From Theodoxus fluviatilis (lineage: Eukaryota > Mollusca > Gastropoda > Cycloneritida > Neritidae), in assembly GCA_034096865.1 (NCBI GenBank), contig JAWQFJ010015197.1, forward strand, positions 12,501-37,615: a stretch of 25,115 bases of DNA. Reading direction: 5' to 3'. Below the pieces are notes generated by a model. The model saw only the letters and a list, made by a program, of their open reading frames with translations, was not told the DNA's origin and ran no database searches. Every line of letters begins with the position of its first letter. Within the stretch, counting starts at the first letter, position 1. A program made the translations under genes and the position numbers. Shown one piece after another: positions 1 to 25,115 of the stretch.

Positions 1-400
1 TAAGTAATATCTATTTTCTTCCAAATAGAAGCACGACCCGGGAGCCATGGTTAGGATCTGTGGAACAAGCCACACTGACATCCGTGCATCCGCTTGATAA
101 GGGGGAGACGGCACACAGCCAGAGAGACATGTCCGCATACTCCCTTACCCCTTCATGGGTTTTCTGGCGGCAGGACTGGAAATCATGACAGAGGGCGACA
201 GTGCTCCTCTTGTCGCCAAACTCTTGTAGGGCGATCTGCACAACTTGCTCCAAGTCTTCGTCCTGTCCTCTCCTAATAACTTCTCGCGGTGCTGGGCCTT
301 CGAGGTGGGAAATGGCGTAATCCGCCGCCTCCATATTTCTTAGACTGCGGGTCCTCGCATAACGTCTTATATACTTCCTGCGCCCACTCTTCGGCGATTA
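1..400 (-). pseudogene. Gag remnant of a Gypsy/Metaviridae-type LTR retrotransposon
   Basis: The - strand from about 334 down to 11 reads as one frame of 107 residues with the layout of a retrotransposon gag/capsid: AISHLEGPAPREVI, then a spacer, then IALQEFGDKRS, and a block ending in VREYADMSLWL. The HLEGPAR and FGD blocks are typical of Gypsy-like gag. A different frame at about 336-400 reads EEWAQEVYKTL, suggesting that gag continues upstream across a frameshift. No LTR, protease or polymerase is visible; the rest would lie left of the window or be lost. The family assignment rests on motif memory, not a search. Confidence 0.5.
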
Positions 401-512
401 TGCTATCGCACTCTTGCCTTACAGAAAAGGTGGGGAAAGGGGGGTTGTAGAGAGGTCTGACACACAGGATAGGGGGTGGGAGAGACAGAAGCGGGGATAA
501 CTGAATAGAGGA

Positions 513-612
513 TGAGCACAGCAGATGTACAATGCACTTGGTGATTGGTGCACCTTATGACATGAACACAGTAGATGTACAATACACTCGGTGATAGGTG
601 CACCTCATCACA
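513..612. repeat. 50-bp direct tandem duplication
   Basis: Two copies about 50 bp apart share CAC AG(C/T)AGATGTACAAT(G/A)CACT and GGTGAT(T/A)GGTGCACCT, with a handful of substitutions between them. No function is apparent. Confidence 0.7.
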
Positions 613-613
613 G

Positions 614-1370
614 ACATATACGCGATTTTTTCAGTTATACTGACTGCTGAACTATCGATTGTAGGCCTACTTGACGAAGACACGTCAGTGTTGAGGGTGC
701 TCGTAGCCTACGCTCGCAAGCGTGGATATGATAGTTGCAATCACTTATTAATCTTTTTACAAGATGATGAAGTCAGTTAAGATCCTGACGACGATGTCTC
801 GAATATTCATAATCTGATTGTCGGAAGATCACGTGTTTTAATCAGCATTTGGTGACGATAGTGCGTTACCGTGCTGTGCCGTCTGCAGCACTTATGAAGA
901 CCATGCATGAGCCGAAGAGAGCAGATCGAGCATATATAGAGCGGCCGATAGGCCTACTACGTGGAAATACAAAGCATATAATTTATACCTTTGGGTGAGT
1001 ATAGCTTGACGATTTTGGTAAAGGCTATATACTCCTAAATATTGTGACGACGACTTTAGACCCACAGATCAGCTACATAGCTTGTGAGGATTAATTAAAT
1101 CTTTCTTTTTTTCTGCTACAGAAAAAAGTGTCATCGAATCGAAATTATAAGGTTTTATTTACCGTGAGCTTTTGACTTTTGAGGAAAGCACCGATCGAGC
1201 AAATATTTAATAACCCTCTAAGCTGATTGCACCAATTCGTGATTTAATGGCCGCTTCATGTGCTTAAGACATTTCGAATGGGGGAGATTTTCGTATGTTA
1301 TAGGCTGTTGACAGCAATTCAAAGACTTAATTCCTTCTCCTCTGCACCGATCGAATCTGTTACTTTTGAC
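614..1370. other. Upstream non-coding stretch, with candidate TATA and 5' splice site
   Basis: No convincing coding sequence. A TATATAGAG box at 933-941 is followed about 55 nt later by GTGAGT at 995-1000, so a short noncoding first exon (roughly 960-994) spliced to 2400 is possible. The stretch could equally belong to the leader of the neighbouring gag remnant. Weak evidence. Confidence 0.2.
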
Positions 1371-1510
1371 CAACGTATACATACGGTTCTTCAACTCCTG
1401 CAGCTCCTGCCGCTTCTGCTACTACAGTCAGGACTGCGACCGTTGCTTATCACCAAACTTTCCTATACTCATACTAAAGTATCGCTACCACAACTACGTT
1501 TCTTTTGCTA

Positions 1511-1650
1511 ATGCTACTACAATTACTACTACTACCACCACCCCTACAGTATCAATTACTACTGCTACCATTTCAATCATGCATATAGCCTACTGTTATT
1601 GTTGTTGCTGCTGCTCCTGCTACTACTACTGCAGCTACAACTACGTATGA
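1511..1650. repeat. Imperfect trinucleotide-rich tract (TAC/TGC/TTG)
   Basis: Runs of ACT/TAC, CAC, TTG, CTG and CTC triplets, interrupted, over about 140 bp. Because the period is 3, reading frames stay open here without being genes. Confidence 0.7.
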
Positions 1651-1672
1651 CTGCTCATACAACTGCTTCTGT

Positions 1673-1714
1673 CAGCAAAGACCATACATTACTGTAAATG
1701 TATGGTCTTTGCTG
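1673..1714. repeat. Perfect 18-bp hairpin with 6-nt loop
   Basis: CAGCAAAGACCATACATT (1673-1690) is followed by the loop ACTGTA and its exact reverse complement (1697-1714). No matching promoter or recognised family. The stem is shorter than a normal miRNA precursor. It could be a minimal MITE-like palindrome. Confidence 0.8.
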
Positions 1715-1739
1715 TCAGTCACCACGATCGAGTCGAACT

Positions 1740-21923
<20,184 letters not shown>

Positions 21924-22181
21924 CCAGCCCCAACCACCACCAACACCCCCGCCCCTCCCCCTCATACCTCCACAGCTGTGGTGGTTGGGGGTACAAATTT
22001 AATGTGAAATTCATGTCCTGTTATCCGTTCATCTGCAAAGTCATCAATATATGCCTGGCCAAGTCGATGTCAATCACGTGTTTTGTCCCTTCATGGATTA
22101 GTTGCCCATCCTCATCTTGTAAAATCATGCAATGGTGTTTGAAGCTCATGTCAGGTCTTTAGTTGACTTGCATCCATGTGA

Positions 22182-22182
22182 G

Positions 22183-22213
<31 letters not shown>

Positions 22214-22564
22214 TGTTTGTATCTTTAGTAGTAGAAGCCATGCTCAAGTGTGGTTGGGTGGTCTGCAGACTGAGCTAGAACCACTGGTGTGAGGGTTTGA
22301 TGGCTCTGCAAGCCTACCTGCCTGCAGTGGACTAGATCTCTTTGGTTCTCTCCCTGCCCTGGCGGCACTGGCCTCTGGAGGTGTGGCCTGGTGTCTGTGA
22401 CACTTGCGCCCTTGGATGAACAGATGGACACTGATGAAGTGGACAACTCAAATGGATAAACTGGTAGACTTGGATGGTCTGCAGGACAAAGGTGTCTGTT
22501 GTGGTTTGTGGCGGGGGTGTGTGTGTGTGTGTGTCTGTGTGTGTGTGTCTGTGTGTGTCTGTGT
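22182..22564. repeat. GT microsatellites in the 3' UTR
   Basis: GT runs at 22182-22216 and 22517-22564, the latter with CT interruptions (GTCTGTGT). They would be UG repeats in the transcript. Confidence 0.9.
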
Positions 22565-23018
22565 ATACGTGCATGCATGCGTTGTGCGTGTGTGGTCTTT
22601 TTTTTCTGCAGGCCTAAATCCACTGAGATGGGGACTGAGTGGTTTTATGAGATTGTTGGTTTGAGCTTTCCACTTCTTGTCCTTGCAATACCCCACTGTT
22701 ACCAACATAATATGTGTCCAGTGATCATTTTGCACCGTTTTGATTTTCTTTCCCTTGTAATGCTTTTTATCAGTGATGGAGTGTTAGCTATGTGAAGTAG
22801 GATGAACTGTAATCATGATTTTTGTATTGCTTTGCCTTGAGTTGAATTGGAGAGATCAAATGCTGACTTTTGGGTTGATTTTTTTTCTCCAACTTGTCAA
22901 ATGCTGCCTTTTCATGATGAATGTTGTAAGTCAGAAAGATCTATACATGTTTTGAATGCCAGTTTAGTCTAGGCCATGTGGCCAATCATTTTGTGAAATG
23001 ATGCTCACTTTCCGAGAC

Positions 23019-23024
23019 AATAAA
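23019..23024 (+). terminator. Proximal poly(A) signal AATAAA
   Basis: AATAAA lies about 1.1 kb after the stop. It is followed within 30 nt by a GT-rich element (GTTGCGTGCGTGTTTGTC) of the kind bound by CstF. This is the stronger-looking of the two downstream contexts for a short 3' UTR. Confidence 0.55.
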
Positions 23025-24930
23025 TGTTGGAGGTTGCGTGCGTGTTTGTCATTTGGTGATGGGCTGATGTGAGTCTGCTGGCCAGCCAGTGTGTGCAGCC
23101 CCAGGTGGAGGCTACTCCCCTGCAGAGTGTGTATGGCTCATGGCTGTGTGAGCGGGGCTGAGGAACCTGCGGGAAGGGTGGCCTCGTTCTCTGCAACTGC
23201 AGTAATTTGAAGCATAAATGAATACGTTTCGCAGTTCTCAACTTTACTTCAGTGTTTGTGCAAGTATTCTTTGAGTAGTTATGGAGGTTTTGCCCCCTTC
23301 CCACCCCTCAACCCCAATAATCTCAATGCCTTGCAAACAGTTTTGTAATGGATTCTTCTCCTCTTTTTCCTGTAAAAAGTCACCCGTGTCTCTGTATCAA
23401 GTATGTGTGTCGGATTGATGGCTGTGTACAAATATATATAAAATACAGAAAATCAATGTGGTTTATGGAAGGATGCTGACGAGATCTGCAAATGACCCCA
23501 CTTTCCTCAGTTGGGTAACATGGAGCTCACTGTAGCCACATATGTTGCCAGTTGCTGTGGTCTCTTCCGCCAACCCTGACCTGATAAGGTTGGCCTTCTT
23601 ACCTCTGTGCTCTCTGGAATGCTTTATTTATATTTTCTTCTTCCCCACTAATACCCAAGGGGGTTTTACATGATAGATGCCTTTTGGAGAGATTCATGAC
23701 AGTATTAGTCATTCTACATGTAATTGTGTATGTGCAGGCATGCTAAGTAAACTTTGTTGCCTGGATGTGAACATGTATAATAGTTGGGGTTTTTCAAAAC
23801 TGGCAAATCAGGACTTAAAACTTGTTGTGAAGGAATGAATCATTCTAAGGGTTGGTTGTGTATGAATTACTGAAAGAGTTGCAGACATGTTTTTGTAAAT
23901 CTCTTTCAAAGGTCCTGTGATTGTGGACTTGTCAATCTATGAAATGCCTACCTAATGTATTCAAGTTGACGCCTTTTTAACTTCTCTCTCTGCATGCCAT
24001 GTGTGCTTTTCTTCCTTGAAGCTCTTTGACTTCCCCCCTGCTCAGGCTGTACATTAATGGCAAGTGCTTGCAGAGTAGTAGACAAGTTGTCATGTGACAC
24101 TGAAGCAGCTATCGGTAATGGTCATTGATTGTTGGAACATCTACATCCTGTTACAAGTTGTTTGGCTTCAGTCAGGACCCCTCACATAAAAAAGTCTACC
24201 TGTTGTTGCCAGTCATTGCAGAGACAGCAGGATGCAGTTGTACATGGCATATTATTTACCTTCTATCCACACTCCAGACCATGTCTGGAGCATTTCTTGC
24301 TCATGGTTCTGTGCAGAACATGTGTCCGACCACACTATGTTGGTCAGGGCCCCTCTTGCTCACTGAAAGCTGCCTGGTCCGTAGACATACCTCTTGGAAT
24401 GCTGGGCTGTAGCTTGCAGAGAGGTTGTGATTGCCTTTCAAAACTGCCAAGATCTCTGATGAAGCTCTTACTCTCGTCACTCACTAACTTCGCCCAGCTA
24501 GGGTGTTTTGTGTACGTGGCTGACTTGGCTAAAATGGACTCTGCGTTTTGAAAGATGCACTTTTTGTGACATGTTAAATGAAATACTCTCCCCTGATTCA
24601 GTGTAGTGGTGTGTACTTATCAAGGGTAATATGAATTTTGTATTGATCCTTGCCTTGATGGGATAGTTGTGATCTCCAATGAATACCCAAGACGTTGTTT
24701 TGACTTAAACCTAGCATCTGCAACATGGCAGTGAATATCATGTGTATCCTTTTGGCATGTGTCAGAATGTGCATGGATGTTTTTATCAGTGCTCCTCCTT
24801 AGTACAGTAATGAAACTCTCTAGGTGACTTATTCATTTGCTACATTTTGGAAAGTCGGCAGATTGCTTTTGTACATTCACTTTTACCTCACTGCTTGTCA
24901 CCAACATTGTGATGTTCTTTGTAGATCTAA

Positions 24931-24936
24931 AATAAA
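24931..24936 (+). terminator. Distal poly(A) signal AATAAA
   Basis: AATAAA is followed about 15-25 nt later by a CA cleavage candidate (GAGGCACAG) and then a T-rich GTGGTTTTTTTTTATTTG element. This is a textbook arrangement for the transcript end. Confidence 0.55.
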
Positions 24937-24955
24937 GGTCTGAAATGAGGCACAG

Positions 24956-25115
24956 TGGTTTTTTTTTATTTGTTGAAGCACTTGAATGCAAGTTTTTTTC
25001 TCTCCAAATTTCATCTGCAAATCCTACTGGACAGTTTAATCTGATTTACTATGTGGCTGCTTGCATGTATGCTAGTAACTGAGTTGCTAACAACTGTAGA
25101 TAAAGCATGGTTGTT
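24956..25115. other. Downstream of GRB2
   Basis: Short AT-rich stretch after the distal poly(A) signal. Nothing recognised. Confidence 0.5.

Larger units (their letters stand above)
21924..24955 (+). other. GRB2: GRB2 3' UTR (with alternative shorter form)
   Basis: After the stop there is about 3 kb without convincing coding sequence. It contains GT microsatellites (22182-22216, 22517-22564) and two AATAAA signals, so a 1.1-kb and a 3.0-kb 3' UTR are both plausible. A 140-codon open frame at 24129-24551 has no recognisable domain and is most likely chance. The extent is inferred from signals only. Confidence 0.55.

Noticed and set aside
598..780. 60-codon + strand frame starting MHLITDIYAIF
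   Set aside because: No domain recognised, and short enough to be chance beside a retroelement remnant.
24125..24551. Two overlapping open frames (95 and 140 codons) in the 3' UTR
   Set aside because: No recognisable domain, overlapping in different frames, and inside the inferred 3' UTR. Chance frames in moderately GC-rich DNA.

Overview
This is eukaryotic, intron-rich, repeat-dense DNA. The only gene I can support is a complete GRB2 (drk/sem-5) adaptor gene on the + strand. Five coding exons (2449-2526, 8604-8701, 18851-18976, 21201-21375, 21750-21923) join in frame to a 216-residue SH3-SH2-SH3 protein, about the length of known GRB2 proteins. The protein combines features of fly drk (N-terminal AKHDF, C-terminal FP.TYV) with vertebrate-like ones. 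Together with large introns, abundant CT/GT microsatellites, SINE-like CATT tails and Tc1/piggyBac relics, this suggests a lophotrochozoan, most likely a gastropod mollusc. The organism assignment is inference.

Layout. 1-400 holds a Gypsy-like gag remnant on the - strand. 400-2400 is upstream DNA with a 50-bp tandem duplication, weak candidate core promoters, trinucleotide-rich DNA and a perfect 18-bp hairpin. A probable splice acceptor at 2398-2399 implies an unseen or only guessed noncoding first exon. Intron 1 (6.1 kb) carries a CT/GT microsatellite, a foldback repeat (4391-4862) and a TA-flanked Tc1-type transposon (4991-7722) with a dead transposase. That transposon is itself apparently invaded by a non-autonomous element rich in AGGTCA half-sites.

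Intron 2 (10.1 kb) has GT and CT tracts right behind exon 2, a MITE (10410-10634), a SINE-like tail, a 3.9-kb minisatellite of about 70 copies of a 56-bp unit (13555-17463), and a 1-kb degenerate tandem array (17850-18850). The units of this last array resemble the exon 3 splice acceptor and the first codons of exon 3. Intron 3 (2.2 kb) holds a TTAA-bounded piggyBac remnant followed by a second SINE-like tail. Intron 4 (374 bp) is mostly a pyrimidine minisatellite. The 3' UTR has two good poly(A) signals (23019 and 24931).

The functional content is therefore one signalling adaptor that links phosphotyrosine receptors to SOS/Ras. Everything else is mobile or tandem repeat DNA, some of it placed where it could influence splicing. 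I found no sign of an operon, CRISPR array or bacterial-type system. The most unusual signal is the acceptor-like tandem array in front of exon 3.
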